Below, piece after piece: positions 1-12,700 of a stretch of 64,000 nt of DNA. Under the pieces are notes generated by a model. That model was not told where the DNA came from. It did no database searches and worked only from the letters and a program-made list of their open reading frames with translations. Source of the stretch: Diphasiastrum complanatum (taxonomy: Eukaryota; Streptophyta; Lycopodiopsida; Lycopodiales; Lycopodiaceae); NCBI GenBank assembly GCA_029204225.1, contig CM055093.1, positions 27,251,566 through 27,315,565 on the forward strand. Direction: 5' to 3'. The position numbers and the translations under genes are program-made. Numbering within the stretch: position 1 is the stretch's first letter; each line of letters starts with the position of its first letter.

Positions 1-2610
1 AATAATCCCAATATTGGGCAAATCAACACTAGAATTTAGTACTGAGTAATGTGCCATGGCTAGAGCAGCAGGAACCTGTACAAATTACTATTGTGGAAGA
101 ACAAGTTCATGTTGATCTTCAAGAAATTACCTGAAATAAGGATAAGGGTAAAGATGTGTAAAAGGATGTGTTGATCGATGATATTGGTCCCACTACAAGT
201 GTTGCATCTCATAGTGATGTGAATCAGTTGGAAAATGTTACCAAAGAGGTATCGATGCAACTTCAAAGGATTCAAGGACCAAATACTTCTCAAGAATTGG
301 TTAATATTGCTATGAATCAGATTGCTGACTTTGTTAGTAATTTAAATTTCAAGTGACGATGAGATAACTAATTCAAATTAGTCCATATATAGCGGATTCA
401 ATATATGCTAAATTGTTGGGATTCCAACAACCCTCTGTGACATCTTCGACACTAGTAAATACTATTGTACAACTTGTGGAACAAGATGTTATTCCTACAT
501 TAGAGATTGTTATTGAAGACCTTAGAATTGGTTGTGTGCAGATTGATGGAGGTGTGGGTGTTAACACTATGTCTAAATAAATGTATAGGAAGTTGATTAA
601 TATACCATTGTATAAAATTCAGTTGGTGATTTGTATGGTGAATTGTATGCAAGATTCTCCAATGGGAGAAATCTACAAAGTTACTGTTCAGATTACAGTG
701 GGAGGTCGTAAAATTCAACTGCAAACACGCAAGGGAAGAATCACATCAGAGATTCATCTTGTTGGTGTCGAGATAGTCGAGGAGTTATTATTCACTTCAT
801 TAACAGAAAAATCAGAGGAGGGTATGCATCGTACTAGCCTTTTTTCAAATAATAAACCTGTTGGTGAGGCACATTTGTAATCGGTGGTGAATCTATTTGC
901 TACAGTGTCTAGTGTAGAGTTACAAGATGTGCCAGATTCATGTTCCTTAGAGATTGCTTTTTCAAATGAGTAGGATATAATAGATGATGTTCGGGCGCAA
1001 TGGCCTAGTTTTTCTGAGTAAATTGGGGAGTTGTGTAATTCGTCACTGCATTCAGGTGTCGTGTAGTTACCTTTTGCACACACTTAATGACAATAATACA
1101 AGGTGTCTTTTTGAGGTTTGTTTGTTTGTAAGCAGCATAGTAGTATACATGTCATTCATTTGGTGTTGTACTTGTATTTATTTTAGTGTGTCTAGGATTA
1201 AGGATGGATTAAGAGACTTCTTGCACGACAGTTTTTGTAGTTCTTTCAAATGTGTTCTAGTTGCTTTGCTTTCTACTTGCAATTGTTAGGATTGTATTTT
1301 CTTGAGCTCTGGTAAATCGACAATTTTTTTCACTATGAAAATGGCGACGAAGGGTTTTGGTTTTATTCGACGAATGGAAGTTAATGTTTCGGTGATTCAG
1401 TCTTATTTGGCAAAAATGAGGTTGCAAAACTTTTTTCAGCCTAACAAGGTGGTGAAAGGTCTAGCAAAGGAGTTTATTGTTGATCTAGGTGTTGGTGAGG
1501 ATGGAGCTTTGTATACAATAGGTTGAGGCTGCCGCATGGTGATAACTGAAGTGGTGTACTACAATGTTTTGGAACTACCTTTTGTATTTCTAGAGTTGGA
1601 GGTTTTTGTGGTTGTAATGTTTGAACTTTTTTTTCTTGAAGCTCAAACTAAGGATCAAGGCTATTGGATATATCTCTATAAATGGATGAATCAGATAATT
1701 TTTACCTCCTATTCACACATGCACAGACACACAAGTTCACCTCATATTTCTCCTAATTGTTGGAAGAAGAACAAATGATACGATAGTAATACAATACAAG
1801 TTGAAAGACAAACTATCGGGGTTTGTGGAATAATTCCTCTTTGGAAAAAAGAGCACAACATGTCTGTTAAGTCATTTGTGTTGATCCAGACTACTTTGCA
1901 CAGTGTAAACATACCCTGGAAAAAAATTTGTTTTGCTCAATTTTTGAAAAGTTTATAGAGTAACCATAAACATATTGAGTGGGATGTGCATGTTACCAAG
2001 ATTTGTGACAATGTTGGTATTTTAACAAATAAGAAATCAACTTTGTTGCAACATAGTGGCATACAAAGGACTGCTATGAGCTATATATTGTCATTGTTGA
2101 TTTTGCAAGGCAGTGATATGGAGGTAAAATCCAGTCATGTGAATTCGGGGCCTTTAACAGATGGCACAGTAGGGGATGCATTGATTGGCGACTCCACTGG
2201 GGACAAATTGATGGAGAAGAAGTTCAGCAGATTGTTGCAAATGGGATTCTGCATATGATAGAGAAAGTTGATACGATTATGGCTGAGAGAGAGTCTTCTT
2301 TTGCTAATAATGATGCGTTGTAAAATTTTCTACAAACAGTGGAATTTTTTTCACCAAGATTAGCTTACGATATGCAGTTGGCATGCCATTATCAGGTATA
2401 CATTGGAATAACATGTGATATTCTAGCATCAGTTGTACTTATAAAAGATTGAACAGCTGAAGAACGTTGAAGAGGATGGGCCTAAGTTGTTCCAGAGTCA
2501 TACATGAGTGTCTGATTTAGAGGCTCATATATTGTGTTTGGGAGACGAGTTGAAAGGCCAACAACAAGAAAATAAGATGTTGAAAGTGTTAGAGTTTAAT
2601 CTTTCTCCTA
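1..2610 (+). other. decayed coding-like region, unrecognised
   Basis: Several open stretches lie on the plus strand (168-356, 581-880, 1302-1526, 1986-2258, about 2440-2600), separated by stops and frame changes. The last is rich in Q, E, K and L and looks like a short coiled coil. I recognise no domain and cannot say whether these belong to one element. The mix of coding-like composition with frequent stops suggests a dead transposable element or pseudogene. Only the presence of broken open frames is directly seen. Confidence 0.3.
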
Positions 2611-2619
2611 CTCATCCTA

Positions 2620-3605
2620 CCTACCCTCCTCCTTTCTAAATAAATCACTCTCTCAAAGAAGTCTGCATTTTTGAATTATTTATCGCAACAATCTGCATTT
2701 TTACTCGCAAATTTCAACAACCGAAAAAAGGCGAAAAACCCAACATAGACTTCTACTTCACTTTCGGGTTATTCTGAGTACAAAGCAAAAACTACGACAC
2801 AGTGTTCACTCAGGATTTCAGGTCATTTTGGGCATTTTCATAAATGCAATATTTTTCTCAAAAAATGCGACACTACGGATTTACATAGGATCTCAAGTAC
2901 AGTTCGTTACGTCTTCACACTCCAATAATCACTAACCTAATTGATTAGTTAAATAGCTATTAACGATCTTGTAATTGTAAAGTTGGAATAGCACAAGCTG
3001 ATCTAGCTGCTATATAAGAAATTAAGCAATTGGAGAAGAAATATGACTCGTAATTGATAGAAGATTGATTTGAAGTCTACACGACAGAGATCAAACGACC
3101 AAAATTGGTCTTCAGAGTATCTGACTCCACATAATTAGAGAATATTTATAGAGAGAGAATAAATATTCAAAACTATAGCAACTGTTTCGTTTCTGTAAGT
3201 AGGATCACGCGCTTGTTAGAGCATTTGTATTGTGATATGATCATTGTTATTACTACATTAATATACAGATTTGCTATTGTTCTATCTCATTGCATTCTCT
3301 TCTTTCGCAAGTAACATTAACGAAGAAATGTATGGACGTTTTTAGCACCTAATCATTCTTACATTTCTTTATATCAAAATATCGGTATCAGAGAATTGAT
3401 GGCTGTCTCAAATGCCTAATTGTTTTCTACAATCTCTCTTAATGGTAGTCTAAGTCTCCTACATTGATACTCTTAATCAACACAATCAGAACAGCTCTAT
3501 CATAACATCGTTCTCCAAGTAATCCAGATCATCAGTTTCATTGTTTCCGTTGTTGGGACGACGACCTTCATTTTCATTGAGGCCCAGACCCTGTTGCTCC
3601 AACAA
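2620..3605 (+). repeat. LTR-like sequence with TATA box
   Basis: A non-coding stretch contains a TATATAAG box at 3011-3018 and ends just before primer-site-like motifs, as expected for the right part of a copia LTR and its leader. The left border is not defined and no partner LTR was found in the window. At 3399 an ATG opens a very short frame (MAVSNA then stop), which could be a mutated gag start. The sequence contains several CGCAA / CGAAAAA words also seen in the LTR region at 34.9-36.3 kb, so the two could be related. Confidence 0.35.
3384..3398 (+). other. primer-binding-site-like motif 1
   Basis: GGTATCAGAGAATTG resembles the initiator tRNA-Met primer site (TGGTATCAGAGC) for its first ten bases and is followed by an ATG. 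It may be a degraded primer site of a copia element whose internal part is lost. Confidence 0.3.
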
Positions 3606-3607
3606 AG

Positions 3608-3619
3608 TGGTATTAGAGC
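3608..3619 (+). other. primer-binding-site-like motif 2
   Basis: TGGTATTAGAGC is the same form of the initiator tRNA-Met primer site used by other elements in this window (9771, 62435). It follows CAACA plus three bases, which could be an LTR end. The internal region breaks off within about 200 bp into the repeat array. Confidence 0.45.
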
Positions 3620-3894
3620 GAGGTTTTCCAATAAATGGCTAATTTACTAGCAAAGCTAAAAGAAATATGCCTATGTCTATATATTAAGAAGAACAGTGCA
3701 GAATTTATCGAGTAATATTCTCATACAATTTCTATTCAACCTACATTAAGTTGAAACTGTAGTTGTGAGAGTCAACTTTAGAAAATAGGATTGTTTATCA
3801 GCAAAGCTTTGAGGAATATGCTTATCTCTACAAAATTGGGGAGTATTCACAATGGACATGACTCTTGATATGAAATGAAAGAAGCTTTAAAAGA

Positions 3895-4790
3895 ACATGG
3901 TACTGTAGTAAAGACTTTTAGTAGGATATTAGAACACATACCATTAGAGGTTTCCAAACAAGTAGAGCACTTGCAAAAGACCTTCATGACCCCAAAGTGA
4001 TATGCCTTCAAAACACCAATGCTATTTCCAAATGCACTTGAAAAGCCACATAAAAATTCATTGTAAGGAACTTCACCTGTTTTGTTCTCATTGCATTGGG
4101 ACTTTTTTTTTAATTTGCAACGACGCTTTATTCCAAAGCTGTTACTTGGGCCCTCCTTATTGAAGCTTTCTTTGGAAATATCTTGAGTTAACGCCTTTTA
4201 ATATTTCAAATACCAATTTGAAATTTGTATAATAGTTTCAATAACCTCACTCTCGACATCTTCTTGGTTGTGTTGAAGTCTGTCTAGCCATTGTGTTTTA
4301 GTGGTGTTTCTGTGTTTTGACATTTTCTATTTTGAACTTTCACACAATGGCTTGTTTTAAAGTCAGATTCCTTGATCCAATAGATGTGACACGTTTTGTG
4401 TTAAACAATTCGTCATGCACTTTGTTAGGTTGAAAACTCAAATTGTTAGCTTGATGGGGAGAGTCAGTAGAAACTTCATGTCTCATTGCTCTAGGCTTCA
4501 ATACAAAATCATGAGCATCCCATTGTTTCTTGAACTTTCCAAACGTCACTTGACCTGAATTTTTTCTCACCACACATGTAGCATTTTCAGAATCCTTACC
4601 CATAAGCTTTTGAATCTATTCTCTTTCAAGCTTGCATGTATTTGAACAGGGCCTGCTTGTTCCTGTTTCAAAGAACAAGTACGACCAAACAACGACAAAA
4701 ATTCAACAAAAATCTCAATGTTTGAATTTATGCTACTTTCTTTATTGCTTCAGGAAGGAATTAGGGTTTTGTACATATGTAGCCAAAAGT
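3895..4790 (-). pseudogene. array arm M1
   Basis: This minus-strand arm is among the most complete. An 87-residue open stretch (4603-4340) covers the N-terminal block with GKFKKQWDAHDF and SPHQANNLSF. The C-terminal block follows at about 4330-3990 with one or two stops, including ESFNKEGPSNSFG. It is followed directly by another minus arm instead of a plus arm, through a short unrelated spacer (about 4785-4848). Confidence 0.7.
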
Positions 4791-4847
4791 CACTAATAAT
4801 TGATGCTATACTATCTTTGCATTAATCTACATGGAAGCCAGACGAAG

Positions 4848-5690
4848 TGAAGACTTTTAGTAGGACATTAGAACACATACCATTAGAAGTTTCCAAACAA
4901 GTCGAGCAATTGCAAAAGATCTTCATGACCCCAAAGTCATATGCCATCAAAACTCCAATTGTATCTCCAAATGCCTTGAAAAGCCACATATAACTTCATT
5001 GTAAGGAATTTCCATGTTTTGTTCTCATTGCGTTGGGACTTTTTTGTAGATTTGCGATGACACGTTATTCCAAAGCTGTTACTTGGGCCCTCCTTATCAA
5101 AGCTTTCTTTGGAAACTTCTTGAGTGAACGCGTTTTCATATTTCAAATTCCAATTTCAAATCTGTATAATAGTTTCAATAACCTCACACTCGACATCTTC
5201 TTGGTTGGGTTGAAGTCTGTCTAGCCATTGTGTTTGTGTTTCTGTGTTTTGTCATTTCCTCTTTTGAACTTTCACATAATGGCTTGTTGAAAAGTCAAAT
5301 TCTTTGATCCAATAGATGTGATGTATTTTTGTTACACAATTCTACATGCACTTTGTTAGGTTGAAAACTTAAATTTATAGCTTGATTGAGAGAGTCACTA
5401 GAAACTTTACCTCTCACTGCTCTACGCTTCAATACGAAATCATGAGCTTCTCATTATTTCTGGAACTTTATAATCGTCACTTGTGCTGAAATCTTTCTCA
5501 CCACACATGTAGCCTTTTCAAAATTCTTACCCCATGAGCTTTTGAATCTATTCTCTTTCAACCTTGCTTATATTTGAACAAAGCCTGCTTGTTCCTACTT
5601 CAAAGAACAAGTACGACCACACAACAACAAAATTCAACAAAAAGCTCAATGCTTGAATTTATGCTTCTCTCTTTATTGCTTCATGAAGGC
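4848..5690 (-). pseudogene. array arm M2
   Basis: Second minus arm, in direct tandem with M1. A 69-residue stretch (5146-4937) carries the EVSKESFDKEGPSNSFG block. The N-terminal block at 5250-5560 is broken by stops. M1-M2 is the only clear same-orientation neighbour pair in the array. Confidence 0.7.
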
Positions 5691-5699
5691 ATTAGGATT

Positions 5700-6440
5700 T
5701 TCTACATATAGACAAACTTGAAAGAGAATAGTTTCAAAAGCTTACGAGTAAGGATTCTAAAAAGACTGCATGCATTGGGTGGAAAAATCTAGCACAAGTA
5801 ATGATTGGAAAGTTCCAACAACAATGGTATGCTCATGATTTGAATCCTATGGCAATGAGAGGTGAAGTTTCAAGTGACTCTGCCAATCAAGCTATACATT
5901 TGAGTTTCAAGCTAACAAAGTGCATGCAGAATTGTTCAACACAAACATGTCACATCTATTGGATCAAAGAATCAAACTTTCCAAAAAGCCATTATATGAA
6001 AGCTCAAAAGAGAAAATGTAGAAACATAGAAGCACCACTGAGACATAGTGGCTAGATAAATCTCAACCGGCAAGATTTCAAGAGTGCGGTTATTGAAGTT
6101 CTTACAAATATTTCAACCCATAATTATGATTATGAAATGGCATTGCCTCGACAAGTTTCCATTGAAAGTTTGAATATAAAGGGCCCAAGTAATAGCTCTG
6201 GAAAAAAGCATTGTCAAATATCTAAAAAAACATTCCAATGCAATGAGAATGAAACAGCTGAAGTTCATTATAAGGAATCTATATGTAATGTTTCAAGTGC
6301 ATTTGGAGATATGATTGGTGTTCTGAAGGCATATGACTATGGGGTCATGAAGATCTTCTACAATTGCTTAGAAATATGCTTATCTCTACAAAATGGAGTA
6401 TTCACATTGGACATGACTCTTGATATGAAGTAAAAGAAGC
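5700..6440 (+). pseudogene. array arm P1
   Basis: Plus arm with two open blocks: 5801-6055 (IGKFQQQWYAHDL, MRGEVSSDSANQAIHLSF) and 6137-6433 (SLNIKGPSNSSGKKH, then GVMKIFYNC). They correspond to the blocks of the minus arms read from the opposite strand. Confidence 0.75.
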
Positions 6441-6454
6441 TTAAAAAGAAAAAG

Positions 6455-7310
6455 GTATTGTAGTGAAGAGTTTTAGTAGGATATTAGAACACATACCATT
6501 AGAGGTTTCCAAACAAGTCGAGCAATTGCAAAAGATCTTCATGACCCCAAAGTCATATGCCTTCAAAACTCCAATTGTATCTCCAAATGCCTTGAAAAGC
6601 CACATATAACTTTATTGTAAGGAATTTCCATGTTTCGTTCTCATTGCGTTGGGACTTTTTTGTAGATTTGCGACGATACGTTATTCCAAAGCTGTTACTT
6701 GGGCCCTCCTTATTGAAGCTTTCTTTGGAAACTTCTTGACTGAACGCCTTTTCATATTTCAAATTCCAAGGTGAAATCTTTATAATAGTTTCAATAACCT
6801 CACTCTCAACATCTTCTTGGTTGGGTTGAAGTCTATCCAGCCATTGTGTCGGTGTTTCTGTGTTTTGTCATTTCCTCTTTTGAACTTTCACATAATGGCG
6901 TGTTGGAAAGTCAAATTCTTTGATCCAATAGATGTGACACAATTTCGTTACCCAAATCTACATGCACTTTGTTAGGGTGAAAACTTAAATTTATAGCTTG
7001 ACTGAGAGAGTCACTAGAAACTTTACCTCTCACTGCTCTAGGCTTCAATACGAAATCATGAGCTTCCCATTATTTCTGGAACTTTATAATCGTCACTTGT
7101 GCTGAAATTTTTCTCACCACACATGCAGCCTTTTCAGAATCCTTACCCCATGAGCTTTTGAATCTATTCTCTTTCAAACTTGCCTATATTTGAACAGAGC
7201 CTGCTTATTCCTACTTCAAAGAAAAAGTACGACTAAACAACAACAAAAATTCAACAAAAAGCTCAGTGTTTGAATTTATGCTACTTTCGTTATTGCTTCA
7301 TGAAGGAATT
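6455..7310 (-). pseudogene. array arm M3
   Basis: Minus arm with a 69-residue block at 6762-6553 almost identical in protein to that of M2. The N-terminal block (about 6880-7160) contains stops. Confidence 0.7.
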
Positions 7311-7319
7311 AGGGTTTTC

Positions 7320-8060
7320 TACATATCGACAAACTTGAAAGAGAATAGTTTCAATAGCTTACGAGTAAGGATTCTGAAAAGAGTGCATGCGTTGGGTGGA
7401 AAAATCTAACACAAGTGATGATTGGAAAGTTCCAACAACAATGGTATGCTCATGATTTGAATCCTATAGCAATGAGAGGTGAAGTTTCAAGTGACTCTGC
7501 CAATCAAGCTATACATTTGAGTTTCAAGCTAACAAAGTGCATGCAGAATTGTTCAACACAAACATGTCACATCTATTGGATCAAGGAACCAGACTTTCCA
7601 AAAAGTCATTATATGAAAGCTCAAAAGAGAAAATGTAGAAACATAGAAGCACCACTGAGACACAACGGTTAGATAAATCTCAACAGGCAAGATTTCAAGA
7701 GTGCGGTTATTGACGCTCTTACAAATATTTCAACCCATAATTAGAATTATGAAATGGCAATGCCTCAAGAAGTTTGCATTGCAAGTTTGAATATAAAGGG
7801 CCCAAGTAATAGCTCTGGAAAAAAGCATTGTCGAATATCTAAAAAAATGTTCCAACGCAAAGAGAATGAAACAGCTGAAGTTCATTATAAGGAATCTATA
7901 TGTAATGTTTCAAGTGCATCTGGAGATATGATTGGTGTTCTGAAGGCATATGACTATGGGGTCATGAAGATCTTCTGCAATTGCTCAGAAATATGCTTAT
8001 CTCTACAAAATGGAGTATTCACATTGGACATGACTCTTGATATGAAATAAAAGAAGCTTA
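7320..8060 (+). pseudogene. array arm P2
   Basis: Plus arm, nearly a copy of P1 at a spacing of 1614 bp. Open blocks lie at 7415-7672 and 7754-8050. Confidence 0.75.
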
Positions 8061-8069
8061 AAAAGAAAA

Positions 8070-8636
8070 AGGTACTGTAGTGAAAAGTTTTAGTAAGATA
8101 TTAGAACACATACCATTAGGGGTTTCCAAACAAGTCGAGCAACTGCAAAAGATCTTCATGAACCCAAACTCATATGTCTTCAAAACACCAATTGTATCTT
8201 CAAATGCACTTGAAAAGCCACATATAACTTCATTGTAAGGAACTTCCCTATTTCATTCTCATTGCGGTGGGACTTTTCTTTTAGATTTGCGATGACACTT
8301 TATTCCAAAGCTATTACTTGGGCCCTCCTTATTGAAGCTTTCTCTGGAAACTTCTTGAGTGAACGCCTTTTCATATTTCAAATTCCAATTTGAAATCTGT
8401 ATAATAGTTTCAATTACCTCACTCTTGACATCTTCCTGGTTATGTTGAAGTCTGTCTAGCCATTGTGTTTTAGTGGTGTTTCTGTGTTTTTTCATTTCCC
8501 CTTTTGAACTTTCACATAATGGCTTGGTGGAAAGTCAGATTTCTTTATCCAATAGATGTGACCATTTTTGTTAAACAATTCTACATGCACTTTGTTAGAT
8601 TAAAAACTTAAATTAATAGCTTGATTGAGAGAGCGA
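8070..8636 (-). pseudogene. array arm M4, truncated
   Basis: Minus arm cut short inside the N-terminal block near 8636, where it runs directly into P3 without the usual 190-bp spacer. Block 8495-8259 keeps the ESFNKEGPSNSFG motif. Confidence 0.7.
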
Positions 8637-9297
8637 GTAAGGATTCTGAAAAGACTATATGCGTTGGGTGGAGAAATCTAGCAGAAGTGATGATTGGAAA
8701 GTTCCAGCTACAATGGTATGCTAATGATTTGATATTGAATCCTATAGCAATGAGAGGTGAAGTCTCTAGTGACACTGCCAATCAAGCTATAAATTTGAGT
8801 TTCAAGCTAACAAATGGCATGCAGAATTGTTCAACACAAACATGTCACATCTATTGGATCAAGAAATCAGACTTTCCAAAAAGTCATTATATGAAAGCTC
8901 AAAAGAGAAAATGTAGAAACATAGAAGCACCACTGAGACACAACGGCTAGTCAAATTTCAACTGACAAGATTTTGAGAGTGAGGTTATTGAAGCTCTTAC
9001 AAATATATCAACCCATAATTAGAATTATGAAATGGCATTGCCTCAAGAAGTTTCCAAAGAAAGCTTTAATATAAAGGGCCCAAGTAATAGCTCTAGAAAA
9101 AAGCATCGTGGAATATCTAAAAAAACGTTCCAACGCAATGAGAATGAAAAAGCTGAAGTTCATTATAAGGAATCTATATGTAATGTTTCAAGTGCATTTG
9201 GAGATATGATTGTTGTTTTGAAGGCTTATGACTGTGGGATCATGAAGATCTTCTGCAATTGCTCAGAAATATGTTTATGTTGCCAAAATGGAGTATT
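8632..9297 (+). pseudogene. array arm P3, split by LTR element
   Basis: Plus arm with open blocks 8621-8950 and 9032-9297. It is interrupted after GGAGTATT by the LTR element at 9298. The continuation (GTATTCACATTGG) is found at 14346, on the far side of the insertion. Confidence 0.75.
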
Positions 9298-9770
9298 AGC
9301 TAGAAATCAGAGTTACTCTGATATACATTTTATGTAAGCTCTAAATGTGATGATGTAATTACTATACAGTTTAATTGGTTTACTATATATGGTTGTGATC
9401 GGAACGTGACCTGTTAGGATATATTGATCGGGCACTGATCCTGTAGATGGCTACTTGGGTTAGCCGAGTAGCCACACATAGGAAGAATTAGCCTGTACAA
9501 AGTTATTTACAGTACTTGCTATACTTGGGGACATGTCCCAAGTTTGTTGGTCAAATTTGGCCATATTGGGCCCGACCTTAGTTTGACAGGTGGTAGGCCA
9601 ATTTTAGGACACCTGCCTTTTCATGTAGTTTGTAAATACACTATATGTACAATGTTTCTTTGTAATCGATTAACTTTTGTTGTGCCATCTTTGAGAGCTT
9701 GTGAGGAGTGGCTATGGTGATTGTGTGATGTGATCTGCATACCACACTAGATCCTAACAAAATTTCAACT
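9298..9770 (+). repeat. left LTR
   Basis: Starts AGCTAGAAATCA and ends ATTTCAACT. The imperfect terminal inverted repeat is AGTTAGAAAT / ATTTCAACT. An internal inverted repeat, GGCTACT...AGTAGCC, lies near 9448-9473. It differs from the right LTR at scattered sites. Confidence 0.88.
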
Positions 9771-9782
9771 TGGTATTAGAGC
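9771..9782 (+). other. primer binding site
   Basis: TGGTATTAGAGC begins immediately after the left LTR and matches the 3' end complement of initiator tRNA-Met with one change. Confidence 0.85.
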
Positions 9783-12700
9783 GTCAGGGTGATGCAAGTA
9801 TGCACGATCCGGTGGAGCTATGGAATAGCGTCTTTCACCAGGAAAATAGCACTCAGAGCGTCTCAGGAGAGAGGACTCCATACAGGGTATCGACAGTCCG
9901 GATGGCTGGAGACAACAAAGTTCCTTCGATCGGAGCTTCGGGGAAGATCAGAACGATTGTTGTAGGTGAATTCCAGGCAGAATTCACAAAAAATTGTTCA
10001 AAAATGGTTGTATGCGGCTATGACAAGAAGCTGGCCGGGTTTCTCTGAGTACTCCGTCAATTGGAGAGCGGAGCGAATCAGAATGGGATACAAGGTAGTG
10101 GTAACTCAGGGTTGAGTGGATTTTAAAATCCATTTACAGTGTGAGGCGAAAGGAGCAGTACTGTGAATTGCAAAAAGTGGCCTAGTTGAAGAAAAACGAA
10201 AAATTACGGATCTTTCTCTGTACTTGACGGAATTGGGCACCATAAATTGCTACCTAGCACTGTATGGGAAAGGCCAAGTGATTGCCATGAGGGCAGGGTC
10301 AGCCATGGAACAGTCTATGAGAAATTATCCTTCTTCTCAGAAGCTATGGAAATGAGTAGCTAGGGTTTGCAGGCAAAAAAGACAGGATATATCTTAGTAG
10401 AAGATCATTTTCGATGCTATAAGGCTATGAAGTAGGGCGCCGTAGCACTGCTAATGAGCTGCCAAATGGCCGTGGGAAGCCATAGAAGGGTGGAGGCACA
10501 ATTCTCAGTTCTTTGAGGCAACTAGACTTGAGAACCAGGGTTTTTGATATGAAAATGATGGATCTTTCCATGTAGAGAATATTTTTGAATGATGTAATGC
10601 TCTATGGAAGGTCGCACTGGTCTATAGAGGAGGATGCCAAATGGCCGAAGCTGGCCGTGGAAGGAAGGAGAAGCTGGATCGACGGATTCCAGCAAGGAGC
10701 CATAGCTGGAAACATAGGAGCTTCCATGGAAGAGGAAGGAGGACGAGGCGCCAGAGGGTCGCGTGCGCCCAACACGACCAGGTACTTGGTGTATGAAAGG
10801 GCCCAGCGGCCATAGGAACTTGTTTCATCCCGTAGATGTAGGGATAGTCATCCGATAGAGAGCCAAAACTATGGACGGACAAGATGACGATTCTAGGATG
10901 AAACATGGGTCGTTAGATATGAAACCACCAATGGATGATGAGAGGAGGGGCCAAAGGGCCATGAAAGACAAATTAGCCTCCATTCTGGTTAAAAATTTTC
11001 ATTCTGAAATTGAGTGAAGGGACCCGAAGTTCAAAGTGAACTTCACTTCATTAAGAAACTTGAGTTTGAAGTTACGTCAAATTTGCAAGGCATTTTGGAA
11101 ATGGACCTATCTTAGGCTAGAAGGCACCTTTCTTGGCCATCCTTGGGCCAAAATGACCTTTGAAACTGGCTGCTCAAAGTTAGCGGACAGAGCGACGTCA
11201 CAAAGCAGGGAGAAATGCATTTTGGGGAGTTTTCATCACCATTCTATTGAGCGGAGTGCGGGTGACCTAGTGATGGGCTACATTTGCCATTTGGGTACCG
11301 TAGGGCCAACTTTGGGGCTATTTTTGGCTGGTGAAACCTGATACAGGGCGGTACAATGAGGCATTATCGCTTCGGAATCATTATTACTTACTCCTGATAG
11401 GGTAACAAGGTGTTTGGAAGCGGTAAATGCGGTATGGGAACAAATGGGGAGTGGTTTGGAACCATTCATAGGAGCAACTTTGAGCTAGCTTGGAGGAATA
11501 CATGTGGGCACTACAGGGTAGATGCTCAGATCTTTGTGATCAGGGATGGCATTGGGATACTTGGTAGGGATAACACTACAGGATGACATGGGATGATCAT
11601 CAGGGGGCATCTATTTCATATTGGACTTGAGTCATTGGCATGGATAGGACTTATAGGTGGGATTCATGATGGAATCAGGAAGCTGCAAACGCAAATGGTC
11701 AAAGAGTGAAGCTTTGAGAACCAGCTCTAGATTGGAGAGCTGATGGAGATCGCACAGGGTGTGATCGGAGGGCAAACACTATGATGGGTGTTTTGCTAGC
11801 GATCTACTGTAGGGGACATTGATGGCGAGGACTTCATGGTATGCTCATTTGGGAGTACAGGTTGGCATTGCAGCAAGGGGCCAGTTTTGGACATTGGCAT
11901 CGATGGGGAGACATCTACCATCATGGGCATGGATAAGCTATCTATATCTTTCATGCATTTGGCTGTATTTGTAGGAGTTTGGACTTGGCACAAGTGTTGG
12001 AATTTTCATGGTGCAGATTCTCAGGTGGTGAGATCAGGGATAAGCCTAGAGGAAGTCACTCAAAACCATATACCTCAGTACATTCAGGGAGACAGTAGTC
12101 TCGGGATCCCGTGAGCGATGACTCAGGGATATGCTTGCGTTGGCATGGTGTCGGTTAGCACATGGCCTGGGAGAGCGAGCAAATGCTAGGAGCCAGGTGG
12201 AGCAGGTGATGCTTTGGAGTTTGGCTTATCTAGCAGGATGGTGACCAGGATTGGAGACATCAGGTGAGCATAGTATGTGGATGACGAGTCCATTGGGGTG
12301 GCACTCAGGGAGATGCTACAGTTGCTCAAATATGATATCTCATTTGATGTATAGACGATGTTCTTCAGCTGGTGCATCATGTGGTGACCTAGGGACGGGT
12401 CATGCCTACTTGGAGGTAGGTGGCATGGAGTGTACCTGTGGTGGTACATATCATGAGGACATGGAGAGCATTATGGGGTGATGTGGATCCAGCATGCCCG
12501 TGGTTGTGAGCCAGTAGAGATGGAGATGGTTGCTCAGGGAGTGACAGTTGATACTTTGGCGAGTAATCAGATGAGCTGCATGGTTATATGCACAGTGATC
12601 TCCAGGTTGGCATCACATGTTGTTGTTATCCATCATTATTTGGTAAGCAAGATGAAGTTTTTTGTTAGATCCAGTTGGAGTCTAGTTGCACTACAGGTGG

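Noticed and set aside
984-1289. Membrane-protein-like frame rich in Cys and Phe
   Set aside because: Composition fits a chance frame in AT-rich DNA; flanking frames are broken and there is no family match.
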